Of a stretch of 47,798 nucleotides of DNA, positions 8,943-18,369 are shown piece by piece. The number at the start of each line of letters is the position of its first letter. The first letter of the stretch is position 1. A program made the position numbers and the translations under genes. The stretch spans positions 1 through 47,798 of the forward strand of contig CALRHH010000007.1 in assembly GCA_943359395.1 (NCBI GenBank), given 5' to 3'. The stretch is from Candidatus Nomurabacteria bacterium (lineage in GTDB: Bacteria > Patescibacteriota > Minisyncoccia > Phycocordibacterales > UBA2100). A model generated the notes under the pieces. It saw only the letters and a program-made list of their open reading frames with translations. It ran no database searches and had not been told where the DNA came from.

Positions 8943-11771
8943 TTATTCGAACTCAATATCGGTATGCGTAGCCTTTTGAATCTTCACAAGGCTTTGTTCA
9001 ATCACCGCCCGATTTTCAGGAGATACCTTTAGCCTGTACGTAGCGGACTCTCCAGGTTTTAAATTCTCGCTTTTTCTGAATGATTGTATTTCGCGAATCG
9101 TGTCTCGAACCAACCCTTCCTCCTGCAGCTCCTGCGTGATGTGAGTATCGAGCGACACTTCGTCACCCGTTACTTCTATGTTTTTCACGTTCACTTCGTC
9201 GGCCACAATGGAAAGATACTCTTGCGCAAGCCTGATACTGCGCGGAATTGAGAGCGAGGAGAGAGGTTGCCGAACCTTAATCTTTGCCGCTTCGCGCGCA
9301 TCGAGCGCTTTTGTCACGATTGCCCGAGCAGTTTCCATCGCTTCGAGCAGCTCGGTATTTTTGTCGGGACCGCCGAAAAGACGGGCGATAAACCCAGTCC
9401 GCACGGATACTTCTGGCCACATTGCGAGATGCACACTTTCTTCATCTTCGCCCTCCCGCACTGCCTGAAAGAGATGCTCCGCAAAGAATGGCATCGAAGG
9501 GGCCATCACAAGCGAGAGACGATGCAATACGTAACGCAAAGTTGCGAGAGCATCATTTTTATCCTTACCCTCTTCTTTGAACCGTTCACGGCTTCTGCGC
9601 ACATACCATACGGACAAATCGTCAATGAATTTTGGAAGTGGTCGAGTTGCCGAATCAAGCTGGTACTGCTCATACCCGCGCGTCGTCTCAACGACGCACT
9701 CATCGAGACGGGCGACTATCCAGCGATCAAGGATATTCTCACTCTTCCAATCACGTCCCGTGTCGTTCGCATAGAGTTGGTAGAACGCCAAGACGTTTCC
9801 AAGCCGCCCAATGTTTTTCTTGACGATGTCATCTACCCCGCTTTCAGAAAAGCTCAAATTCTCCGCTTGCATGACGGGAGACGAAAGGAGGTAGAGGCGC
9901 AATGCATCCGCTCCATATTTCTCTACGATTTCCGTCGGGTCAGGATAGTTTTGCAACTTCTTGGACATCTTCTTGCCATCTTCTGCGAGCACGATACCGT
10001 TTACTATTACGTTCTGAAAGGCGTTCTTTTTGAAAAGCGCGCCGCCGAGTACATGCAGGTAGTAGAACCATGCCCGTGTCTGGTCCAAGCCCTCTGCAAT
10101 GAATTGCGCGGGAAACGTGGCATCAAAGCGATCTTTATTTTCAAACGGGTAGTGTTTCTCCCCATACGGCATCGAGCCTGAGTCAAACCACGTGTCCAAT
10201 ACATCTGGAATACGGCTCATCTCGGCCCCGCATTCGCAAGGTACGGTAATTTCATCAACGATGTGCTTGTGGAGGTCGTCTATCTTTTTCCCGCTCGCCG
10301 CCTCAAGCTCGGATGCGCTACCAAATACTTTTTCTTTTTTACACTTCTCGCAGCGCCATATCGGAATGACGCTTGCCCAGAAACGCTGACGGGAGATAGA
10401 CCAATCACGCGCCCCTTCGAGCCATTTTCCGAATCTCCCCTCTTTGATGTGCTCTGGCGACCAATTCACTACCTCCGCATTTTTGAGGAGGTTGCCTTTT
10501 ATCTTCGTGACGGAAACAAACCATGATGACGTCGCGTAGTTGAGGAGTGGCGTGTCGCAGCGCCAGCAGTGCGGATATGAGTGCGTGATGTTCTGTTTTT
10601 CCCCAAAAAGTAAATTGTTTTTCTTTAAGTATGTAAGTACAGCTATATCGGCGTTAAGTCGCACTCTGTCATCTTCTGAATTCGGCTTCACCTCCATACC
10701 GGCAAAGTCGGTGACCTCCGGCTTGAACGTGCCGTCCATATTCACGTGCTGCACGAACGGAAGATTGACCTGTTTCGCCAATTCCCAGTCGTCGGCACCA
10801 AAAGCCGGTGCTTCGTGTGCGATACCCGTCCCACTTTCCGCCGTCACGAAATCAGCAGCATACACTTTCCAGCCGTTCTCATGATTCTTGAGCGTCTTGT
10901 CGTTGACGTAGTAATCAAACGGCGACTCATACTCGAGGCCAACAAGCTTGTTACCTTTGAAAGACATACTCTCGCCCTCCTTCTTTGCACGAATAAACTG
11001 CGCACCACCCTGTTCGAACACAACGTATTCAATATCTTTCCCAACTGCGAGTGCGACGTTCCCAGGAAGCGTCCACGGAGTGGTTGTCCACGCGAGCATG
11101 TATACATCGCCTTTCAATCCGATTTTCTCCGGATTCTTAACCTTGAATTTCACCGTCACCGAAATATCTTTTATATCCTTATACCCCTCCGACACTTCCT
11201 GCTGAGAGAGCGTCGTCTCGCAGCGCGGGCAGATGTGCATCGAGCGATAATCTTCGTAGACAAGCCCTTTGTCGTAGATTTGTTTGAACACCCACCAGAC
11301 TGATTCCATAAATGGCTTGTCCATCGTGCGGTACGCATGCTCCATATCCGCCCAGCGTCCGATTCGCGGGATTATCTTTTCCCACTCTTCCGCGTACGTG
11401 AGCACGCGCGCGCGGCATGTCTCGTTGAATTTATCGATACCGAATCCGATGATGTCCTTCTTGTGTTTGAAACCGAGCTCTTTTTCGACGATGTTCTCAA
11501 TCGGTAACCCGTGACAATCCCAACCCCACACACGCGGCACCGAGTAGCCGCGCATTGTCCAGAATCGCGGTACCGCATCCTTGATGACGCTCGCGACAAT
11601 GTGTCCGTAATGCGGCAGCCCTGTGGCAAACGGCGGACCATCGTAGAAGACATACTCCCCTTTTGGAGCCGCCTTTTCTACCGATTTCTTGAAAATATCC
11701 CGCTCTTGCCAGAATTTTAACGTCTCCTCTTCCCGCAAAGCGATATCTGATTTTTGCGGTCTTTCAGCCAT
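8943..11771 (-). CDS. ileS: Isoleucyl-tRNA synthetase
   Basis: YDGPPFATGLPHYGHIVAS, GWDCHGLPIE, DGKKMSKKLQNYPDP; start at MAERPQ. Confidence 0.95.
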   Translation of the reverse strand: MAERPQKSDIALREEETLKFWQERDIFKKSVEKAAPKGEYVFYDGPPFATGLPHYGHIVASVIKDAVPRFWTMRGYSVPRVWGWDCHGLPIENIVEKELGFKHKKDIIGFGIDKFNETCRARVLTYAEEWEKIIPRIGRWADMEHAYRTMDKPFMESVWWVFKQIYDKGLVYEDYRSMHICPRCETTLSQQEVSEGYKDIKDISVTVKFKVKNPEKIGLKGDVYMLAWTTTPWTLPGNVALAVGKDIEYVVFEQGGAQFIRAKKEGESMSFKGNKLVGLEYESPFDYYVNDKTLKNHENGWKVYAADFVTAESGTGIAHEAPAFGADDWELAKQVNLPFVQHVNMDGTFKPEVTDFAGMEVKPNSEDDRVRLNADIAVLTYLKKNNLLFGEKQNITHSYPHCWRCDTPLLNYATSSWFVSVTKIKGNLLKNAEVVNWSPEHIKEGRFGKWLEGARDWSISRQRFWASVIPIWRCEKCKKEKVFGSASELEAASGKKIDDLHKHIVDEITVPCECGAEMSRIPDVLDTWFDSGSMPYGEKHYPFENKDRFDATFPAQFIAEGLDQTRAWFYYLHVLGGALFKKNAFQNVIVNGIVLAEDGKKMSKKLQNYPDPTEIVEKYGADALRLYLLSSPVMQAENLSFSESGVDDIVKKNIGRLGNVLAFYQLYANDTGRDWKSENILDRWIVARLDECVVETTRGYEQYQLDSATRPLPKFIDDLSVWYVRRSRERFKEEGKDKNDALATLRYVLHRLSLVMAPSMPFFAEHLFQAVREGEDEESVHLAMWPEVSVRTGFIARLFGGPDKNTELLEAMETARAIVTKALDAREAAKIKVRQPLSSLSIPRSIRLAQEYLSIVADEVNVKNIEVTGDEVSLDTHITQELQEEGLVRDTIREIQSFRKSENLKPGESATYRLKVSPENRAVIEQSLVKIQKATHTDIEFE

Positions 11772-11815
11772 ATTCTGTCTATCGTAGCAGAAAATCACTT
11801 AGTTTGCGCCACGAA

Positions 11816-13486
11816 TCACATTCTCTCAGGCGCCGGGATGCCTAATATCCAAAGGCCGTTTTTGAGCGTGCGACAGACCGCATCGACGAGCGCAACCTTG
11901 CGGGCTGCCTCCGGTGTGCCATCGAGTACCTGAACTTGCGCATACCAACTATTGAACGCAGCTGCAAACTCGATAAGATAATTCGTGAGGAGATGCGGCT
12001 CGCTGTGAGCTGCCGCGTATTCGACAGCTTCAGGGAAGCGGTGAAGGAGTCGCACGAGGTCTCCAGACTCAATACTCGTATCTACCGCAGGAACCACACC
12101 CTGCTCCCCCGCCTTCGCTACGAGCTGATGTGCGCGGGCATGTGCGTACTGCAGGTATGGGCCTGAGTCACCTTCGAGCGACAGGGCACGTTCGCGGTCG
12201 AAAATGATATCCTTGCTAAAAGCCTGTTTAAGAATTTGATATTTGATGGCGGCGACGGCGATTTGTTGCGAAAGTTTCTCCGCATCATCGGCGCGACTCT
12301 CTGAGGCCCGCGCCTTTGCGGCGGCGGCAAGATCGCTGAGCAGGTCTTCACCCCGGATGATGTTACCTGTGCGCGAAGACATCTTTCCTTCGGCGAAACG
12401 GAGCATGCCGTTGGTTTTGTATGCAAGCTTGCCGCGCAATTCGGGTAGTGCGAGTTCCATTGCCTTCATCACCACCTTGAAATACTCGCCTTGTTCGTTA
12501 CCCGTAACTGTCATCGTGAGGTCAAATGAGCACGCGTCTTCTTTTAAGCGGGCGAGGCCGAGCTCTTTTGCCTCATACGTTGGCAGCCCTTGCTTATTGA
12601 GAAACACGCGCGTATGGAGTCCGTACTCTTCGCCGCGAAATATGACGGCCCCCTCACTCTCTGGGAAAATATCTGGATGTTCTCGGACGATTTTCACCCC
12701 TATCGGCCCTGCCTCACTTTCAAAAAAGTAGTAGTCAAATTTTGTACCGAGCATCTTATATATCTCTTCAAAATGTTCGAGTGAGAGCTTTCTCCCTTTC
12801 TGATAGAGGTCATTCACTTTTGCGTCGCTCTTCTCGTATATTTTCTTGTTCAGGGCATCAATTTCTGCTTTTGCTGCGAGGTCTTCTTCATAGCGTTTCG
12901 AACCTTCAGGGTACGCTGCGCTTAAATCTGCAATTGTTGGTTCGGTGATATTTTTCTCAAGCAAAATAAATATCGATTTCGCCACGTGGATGCCTACATC
13001 TCCCTGGTAATTCGCCCTTTTTACGGTGGCACCGGAGAATTGGAACAGCCGCGAGACGGATTCACCGAGCGCGTTGGGAATCAGATGTCCTATGTGGAAT
13101 TCTTTGAAAGGATTCGGGTCGGTGTATTCCATCATGATGGTCCTACCCTTCTGCGTCGCACTCGAACCCCACATATCTTCTTTGCGCGCTGTCTTGACCG
13201 CTTCGGCGAGTGCGGCGGAGGCGAGATAGAAGTTGATGAAGCCCGCACCGGCAACTTCGATTTTTGCGACGCCTTCAACCGCGCCGATTGTCGCAACTAT
13301 TTTTTCCGCAAGCGCTCTCGGTGCCATCCCCGCCTGTTTGGCACACTGCAGTGCGACACCAGAAGAATAATCCCCATTTTTGAGGTCAGCGGGATGCTCG
13401 AGCGAGACCATATCGGATATTAAATCCAGCGACGCGAGTGCCTCCGCGAGTTTATCCTGAATGTCTTGCGCTACGAAAGAATTCAT
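11816..13486 (-). CDS. argS: Arginyl-tRNA synthetase
   Basis: MEYTDPNPFKEFHIGHLIPNALGESVSRLFQFSG...YQGDVGIHVAKS; SGPYLQYAHARA. Confidence 0.95.
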   Translation of the reverse strand: MNSFVAQDIQDKLAEALASLDLISDMVSLEHPADLKNGDYSSGVALQCAKQAGMAPRALAEKIVATIGAVEGVAKIEVAGAGFINFYLASAALAEAVKTARKEDMWGSSATQKGRTIMMEYTDPNPFKEFHIGHLIPNALGESVSRLFQFSGATVKRANYQGDVGIHVAKSIFILLEKNITEPTIADLSAAYPEGSKRYEEDLAAKAEIDALNKKIYEKSDAKVNDLYQKGRKLSLEHFEEIYKMLGTKFDYYFFESEAGPIGVKIVREHPDIFPESEGAVIFRGEEYGLHTRVFLNKQGLPTYEAKELGLARLKEDACSFDLTMTVTGNEQGEYFKVVMKAMELALPELRGKLAYKTNGMLRFAEGKMSSRTGNIIRGEDLLSDLAAAAKARASESRADDAEKLSQQIAVAAIKYQILKQAFSKDIIFDRERALSLEGDSGPYLQYAHARAHQLVAKAGEQGVVPAVDTSIESGDLVRLLHRFPEAVEYAAAHSEPHLLTNYLIEFAAAFNSWYAQVQVLDGTPEAARKVALVDAVCRTLKNGLWILGIPAPERM

Positions 13487-13490
13487 ATTC

Positions 13491-14492
13491 TTATTGTTTT
13501 AATGCGGGAGAGCAGGGTTGTCTATTCGCAACGTCTGTCTGAGGAACAAATTCGACTTTAAATCCATCCCACTGGCGGGCATAGGAGTATTGCAGTCCGG
13601 TAAAAGAAGAGTCTCTAAAAAGCTCTTGGGTGCTCCCCTTCTCGTGTCCGTTTGCGTATTTCATCCAAGTTTTTATCGCAGAGTCTACACCCAGAGTTGC
13701 GATTTGTTCTCTGTTCTCACGGGGAATGTCAACCTCAAGACTTTTGATAAAAGTACTCTTTTCAGAATCCGAACTGAATCTTTGGAAATACCATATCCCG
13801 TTTGTGTCGAAAACAGCTTCACGTTCATGAATCTCAACTCCCTGCGGAGTCACCCAGTTTGCAAAACCAGACGGCTTTGGTTTCCCTGAGGTGTCCTTAT
13901 CGTGGAGGACGTAGATATCGCCGCGACTAGGTGGCATACCGACGATTCCACTCTCGTTGAATTTTTTGGGGAGTTGCTGCCCTCCGAAGAGAATGGGGTT
14001 TTTCTCTGCTGATGCCGCGTTTGGTGAATTGGACTGTTGTTCGAAAAGTTTCTTCGTAACACTCTCCACCGAGGACCGATAATGGGTATGGATGACACAC
14101 ACTTCGACTGGGGCGTCTGTCTTTTTGCTCAATTCCAAAATGCGCGCTTTGGTGATATCTAAGCTTTCCTTGGTTGCACTGGCATTTTTTGGTCTGGACT
14201 CATTGCTGTGAGCCCAGTCGAATATCCTTCCGTCTTTTGAACTTATGAAAACGGCGAACGATTCGTTTGCCCCCTTTTCAATAGTTTGAAATATTTTTTC
14301 GGCACCCGTATACCAACTCTCGGTCGGGGCAATCTCAACCGCATACGCCTTGTCGGAGTGGACGCCCTCCATAAGCGGGCTCGCACCGAGCAAGCTCGCG
14401 GCGAGCATCGTCTCCTTAGCCCCTGGGAGTTTCCCAAGGTTTCTCAAAAGTGCCCCTTTTTCCTGCCGCTGATTCCCGCCTTCAAGTCCCAT
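13491..14492 (-). CDS. Hypothetical protein with possible JAB/JAMM-like metalloprotease motif
   Basis: 333 aa; VEVCVIHTHYRSS (HxH) ... MPPSRGDIYVLHD (SxxD) with upstream Glu candidate. Confidence 0.5.
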   Translation of the reverse strand: MGLEGGNQRQEKGALLRNLGKLPGAKETMLAASLLGASPLMEGVHSDKAYAVEIAPTESWYTGAEKIFQTIEKGANESFAVFISSKDGRIFDWAHSNESRPKNASATKESLDITKARILELSKKTDAPVEVCVIHTHYRSSVESVTKKLFEQQSNSPNAASAEKNPILFGGQQLPKKFNESGIVGMPPSRGDIYVLHDKDTSGKPKPSGFANWVTPQGVEIHEREAVFDTNGIWYFQRFSSDSEKSTFIKSLEVDIPRENREQIATLGVDSAIKTWMKYANGHEKGSTQELFRDSSFTGLQYSYARQWDGFKVEFVPQTDVANRQPCSPALKQ

Positions 14493-14524
14493 GGAGGAAT
14501 CGTAGCACAGCCATACTTACAGCC

Positions 14525-14947
14525 TTACAAATCTGAATCGATGCCCATTGAGCGGGCGGTGCCGGCGATAGTCCTCTTCGCCCGCTCCATGTCGTTGGCA
14601 TTCATGTCCTCCATCTTCTCTTTGACAATGTCCTCAAGTTGCTGATTCGTGAGCTTACCCACCTTGTCCTGAGCTTTCGGTGAGCCCTTTTCCATACCCA
14701 TAGCCTTGAGGATGAGCCTCGACGCTGGCGGTTTCTTGATGATAAAGGTGAAGGTTCGGTCTTTGTAGACGGTAAGCAAGACGGGGACAACGTTGCCTGC
14801 CATCTCCCTTGTTTGCGCGTTGAACTGGTTGACGAATTCGCCAATGTTGACTCCCGCAGGTCCAAGCGCCGTACCAACTGGTGGTGCGGGTGTTGCTTTG
14901 CCAGCCTCAATCTGAAGCTTAATTATTTTTGTGATTTCTTTTGCCAT
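14525..14947 (-). CDS. rplK: 50S ribosomal protein L11
   Basis: [39 protein letters not shown]. Confidence 0.98.
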   Translation of the reverse strand: MAKEITKIIKLQIEAGKATPAPPVGTALGPAGVNIGEFVNQFNAQTREMAGNVVPVLLTVYKDRTFTFIIKKPPASRLILKAMGMEKGSPKAQDKVGKLTNQQLEDIVKEKMEDMNANDMERAKRTIAGTARSMGIDSDL

Positions 14948-14959
14948 ATAGTTTTCTAT

Positions 14960-15502
14960 TTATACGCGCTGTACCTGGTCAGCCTCAAGCTCTACGGGAG
15001 TTTCGCGACCGAACATTGGAACTAAGACTTTAACCTTTCCACGCTCTTCGTCAATCTCCCCTACTTTTCCTTCGAGGTCCTTGAAGGGTCCGTCGATAAT
15101 AACGACCGCATCACCTTCCGAGAGGTCAATGGCGTGGCGCACCGTGTCGCCCCCCGCACGCTTCAAGATCTTCTCCACTTCATCTGGGAGCAGTGGCACG
15201 GCCTGATTGGCAGTACCCACGAATCCCGTTACCTGAGGAGTATTGCGTACAACGCTCCATGCGTCATCCGAGGCAATCATATCGACAAGGACGTAGCCCG
15301 GGAATGTCTTTTCCTTGGTCTCGGTGCGCCGACCGTTCTTTATCTTTATCTTGTTCTCGGTCGGGACAACGACATTAAAAATCCTTTCTTTCATACCGAA
15401 AGATTCAATACGCTGTTTGAGGTTGCGCGCGACAGCATCTTCGTATCCCGAATACGTATGTATGGCGTACCACTGACGCTCTTCTCCGTGTGTTTGCTTC
15501 AT
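14960..15502 (-). CDS. nusG: Transcription termination/antitermination protein NusG
   Basis: WYAIHTYSGYEDAVARNLKQRIES, KTFPGYVLVDM, FVGTANQAVPL, KOW domain. Confidence 0.98.
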   Translation of the reverse strand: MKQTHGEERQWYAIHTYSGYEDAVARNLKQRIESFGMKERIFNVVVPTENKIKIKNGRRTETKEKTFPGYVLVDMIASDDAWSVVRNTPQVTGFVGTANQAVPLLPDEVEKILKRAGGDTVRHAIDLSEGDAVVIIDGPFKDLEGKVGEIDEERGKVKVLVPMFGRETPVELEADQVQRV

Positions 15503-15506
15503 ACCA

Positions 15507-15782
15507 TTATTGAAGTGACGTCGTTGCGATATTGGTAAGCTCGACCGCCGGGCTTATTGTTTCCAACGGTTGCTGAATGCTCGTCGGCTGAGAGGCAGGT
15601 ACAACAAGCAAGAAGCGGGAAAGTCCCGTCGTGAAGAGGTAATCAAAGAGGCCTAGGTAAAGAGATACGCCGACAGAAATGAGTATCACGAGTATCGTGT
15701 ACACGATGGTCTGCAAACGCGTCGGCCACGCAACGTGCCGAAGTTCGCCCTGAGTATCTTTGAGATATTGTATGAAGCTCAT
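15507..15782 (-). CDS. secE: Preprotein translocase subunit SecE
   Basis: MSFIQYLKDTQGELRHVAWPTRLQTIVYTILVILISVGVSLYLGLFDYLFT, directly upstream of nusG. Confidence 0.9.
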   Translation of the reverse strand: MSFIQYLKDTQGELRHVAWPTRLQTIVYTILVILISVGVSLYLGLFDYLFTTGLSRFLLVVPASQPTSIQQPLETISPAVELTNIATTSLQ

Positions 15783-15805
15783 AGTGCTTATATTTTTGCC
15801 CCTAA

Positions 15806-15828
15806 TCAAAAACCCCTTGCGGGGCTTA
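15806..15828 (-). terminator. Rho-independent terminator-like hairpin
   Basis: Minus strand AAGCCCC-GCAA-GGGGTTTTT. Confidence 0.6.
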
Positions 15829-15870
15829 TATCCAGCATAGTATTCCTTATCCAAACGAAGTCAAGCACCG

Positions 15871-15901
15871 AAACCTCCCCCGAAAAGTGGAGGAGGTTTT
15901 T
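15871..15901. terminator. Hairpin terminator next to the SIMPL gene stop
   Basis: AAACCTCC...GGAGGTTTTT inverted repeat (15871-15878/15892-15899); T-run on plus strand. Confidence 0.45.
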
Positions 15902-15910
15902 CTATCAAAT

Positions 15911-16729
15911 CTATCGAATCTCGTAGGTAATCGTCACGTTCGATGTGATTTTGTTCTGACCGACGGCAATTTCTGGAGAGGGCGGCATGGCAGCGTCCAC
16001 GGCACCACCCATACCGACTGACATGGTCTTGGCGTAGTACATTCGTCCATCTCCCCCATTCTCAGAGAAACCAACAACACGCACAATACCTACGCCAAGC
16101 GCGTCGGCAAGCGCCTCTGCTTTCTCTTTAGCTTTTGCGATTGCCTTGTCGCGCGCCTCTGCGTCAAGTTTGTCTTGGTCGTCTATCGTAAAGTTAAGAC
16201 CTGAGACCGAGGAAGCTCCTTTGGAACCCACTCCAGCGAGTAAGTCGCCCGCCTTCTTCGTATCGCGCACTTTTACCGTCAAAGTCTCCGAGACCTGGAA
16301 ACCACGCAGAGTCTGTTTGCCCGGTTGGCAGTATCCCTGTGTACAGGTGCCGTTGATGTAATCATACTGAGGGTAGAGGCTGTAATCGGTCGTTTGGATG
16401 TCTTTTTCGTCGATGCCTTCTGATTTCAGATACGCTTTGATATCGTTCCCTTTCTTCGTAGCTACTTCCTGAGCAGCCTTCGCTTCCTTGGCCTCTTCCT
16501 GAACCGTGACGGAGAACGTCGCGGTATCAGGCACGGCGAAAACTTCTCCGTCGCCCGAGACAGTGATGGTATTCGAAGCGGAAACACCACTCCCTATGTA
16601 ATGATACTGTTTGAGGGAGGAAACCGTGAGGACCAAGAGAAACATCCCGAGCATCGTAAGCGCAAACATCCCCGCAACCTGCATTCGGTGCGGTGGCATA
16701 ATATGTATCTCCTTTTTTTCAATATCCAT
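15911..16729 (-). CDS. SIMPL domain (DUF541) protein, secreted/anchored
   Basis: ITVSGDGEVFAVPDTATFSVTVQEEAKEAKAAQEVATKKGNDIKAYLKSEGIDEKDIQTTDYSLYPQYDY; SD GGAG before MPPHRMQV suggests a later start. Confidence 0.9.
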   Translation of the reverse strand: MDIEKKEIHIMPPHRMQVAGMFALTMLGMFLLVLTVSSLKQYHYIGSGVSASNTITVSGDGEVFAVPDTATFSVTVQEEAKEAKAAQEVATKKGNDIKAYLKSEGIDEKDIQTTDYSLYPQYDYINGTCTQGYCQPGKQTLRGFQVSETLTVKVRDTKKAGDLLAGVGSKGASSVSGLNFTIDDQDKLDAEARDKAIAKAKEKAEALADALGVGIVRVVGFSENGGDGRMYYAKTMSVGMGGAVDAAMPPSPEIAVGQNKITSNVTITYEIR

Positions 16730-16797
16730 ACAATAGATGTGAATATATAATGATTCCAGTATACCTCCTTCTGACGCAGCGAGCTTCTAAAACTTAC

Positions 16798-16998
16798 TCA
16801 AATACCGCCCAAATCAGCATACCCCGTAAGCAGTGACGGAATAGCGAAGATGAGCCCGAAGAGCGGCAGTACGAATGCAATGACCGAGACAACAATAACT
16901 CCGAGGAAGTATTTACGCGTCTTCTCTGCGGATATGTAGACGGCATCAACCTTCTTCTCCAGAACCTCTATTTTCTGGCGCAATTCTTGGTCTTCCAT
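16798..16998 (-). CDS. Small coiled-coil/TM hypothetical protein
   Basis: 66 aa, MEDQELRQKIEVLEKKVDAVYISAEKTRKYFLGVIVVSVIAFVLPLFGLIF. Confidence 0.6.
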   Translation of the reverse strand: MEDQELRQKIEVLEKKVDAVYISAEKTRKYFLGVIVVSVIAFVLPLFGLIFAIPSLLTGYADLGGI

Positions 16999-17018
16999 AT
17001 ATCAACAGACTACCACGC

Positions 17019-17720
17019 TTATTCCTCTCCACCGGAAAGGAAGACGGCGCGGTCCTTCGGAAAAAGCCACTCCGCGATGTGGAATATCCCATAGGTGATG
17101 AAAAATGCGGAAGCAACATCAATGGAGTAGTGCAGGTGCCCAAGAAGGACAACTGCTCCAAAGTACGCCGACGCACCAAGAAAAAGGTACCGTATGTTCT
17201 TCTCGTGCCAAAACATGAGCGCCATGAGAAACGCGAGGCCTGTGTGCCCCGAGAAAAAAAGATCGCCTCCAAAAAACATCCGGCCCGCAAGCGTCCCGAA
17301 GTCGAAGGTATTCACTACGCTTATGGGGAATGGCCCTAAATGCGTCAGCGAGATGAATCCCGCACGAACGAAATAGAACAGCGCGAGTGCGTGCAAAGCA
17401 AAAGGGAGGCGTTTGGGATGCGCTAAGAGAAGCCCCACGCCAAACACTGCAGCAAGCACGGTGCCGTATACAAAAAGATTGTGAACATCGAATATGGGGG
17501 TATTTGAGAGAATGATATCCGTGACGGAATTGCTCGCACTTTCGGTCGCATACCCAATCGCATAAAATACCGTAACCAAACTCCCCAAAAAAGTAAGCCC
17601 CGAAAAGAAGACGGAAGACTTAAATCCTTGCCGTGCGCTGTAAAGCCTATAGCGTCGCAAAAGCTCGGCGATAGGCCGCGGATGGCGGTGGAGAGGAAGC
17701 GCATTGTGTGGTAATTCCAT
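17019..17720 (-). CDS. PAP2-superfamily (PAP2_C/sphingomyelin-synthase-like) membrane phosphatase/transferase
   Basis: GGDLFFSGHTG ... LLGHLHYSIDVASAFFITYG. Confidence 0.7.
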   Translation of the reverse strand: MELPHNALPLHRHPRPIAELLRRYRLYSARQGFKSSVFFSGLTFLGSLVTVFYAIGYATESASNSVTDIILSNTPIFDVHNLFVYGTVLAAVFGVGLLLAHPKRLPFALHALALFYFVRAGFISLTHLGPFPISVVNTFDFGTLAGRMFFGGDLFFSGHTGLAFLMALMFWHEKNIRYLFLGASAYFGAVVLLGHLHYSIDVASAFFITYGIFHIAEWLFPKDRAVFLSGGEE

Positions 17721-17748
17721 ACAAATACATTTAGTATACTTGAGAGAC

Positions 17749-18351
17749 ATGAGTCCCGAACACCTCACGCAGCTCATCCTTGAATACCGGTATTGGATAC
17801 TTATCCCCCTCTCCGTCATCGAGGGGCCGGTGGTCGCATTCGTCGCGGGTACTTTGGCCGCGCTCGGATACTTCAATGTTTGGATTCTCGTGATTTTCTT
17901 CTTTGCGCGCGATATGATTATGGACGCTTTTTATTACTCTCTTGGATACTATGGAGGCAAGACCGCTATTGCACAAAAACTGATGCGCAAGATTGGCGTG
18001 GAACAATCCCACCTCGAAGACATACGGAAACTGTGGGAGAAGCACGCGGGAAAAACCATGTTCCTCGGGAAACTCTCATACGGTATCGCATCAAGTTTTA
18101 TCGTCTTTGCGGGTACGGTGCATATGCCACTCCGAAAATTCTTCGGCTGGGGCGCCGTCGTCGCTGTCGTGCAGTTCGGGACGCTTCTTTTTCTTGGATA
18201 CTACTTTGGAGAAGCCTTCGGAGATACGAAAAATATTATCGATATACTCCATTACATAGTCGGCGGCGTCACCATTGCCGGTATTGCATATTACATCTTC
18301 AGCCGCTATATGCGCAAGGAGCTTGTCCGTGAGGCGGGTGGTGAAGAATAG
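17749..18351 (+). CDS. DedA/SNARE-associated (VTT domain) family protein
   Basis: IEGPVVAFVAGTLAALGYFN ... ARDMIMDAFYYSLGYYGG ... FLGKLSYG. Confidence 0.88.
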   Translation: MSPEHLTQLILEYRYWILIPLSVIEGPVVAFVAGTLAALGYFNVWILVIFFFARDMIMDAFYYSLGYYGGKTAIAQKLMRKIGVEQSHLEDIRKLWEKHAGKTMFLGKLSYGIASSFIVFAGTVHMPLRKFFGWGAVVAVVQFGTLLFLGYYFGEAFGDTKNIIDILHYIVGGVTIAGIAYYIFSRYMRKELVREAGGEE

Positions 18352-18369
18352 TGATGGTAGAATTTCACT

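Noticed and set aside
9267-10181. 304-aa plus-strand ORF antisense to ileS (and similar long antisense ORFs 1261..1980, 6614..7312, 40977..41933)
   Set aside because: Entirely antisense to confidently identified genes or long conserved ORFs, no recognisable domains; expected mirror ORFs at this base composition.
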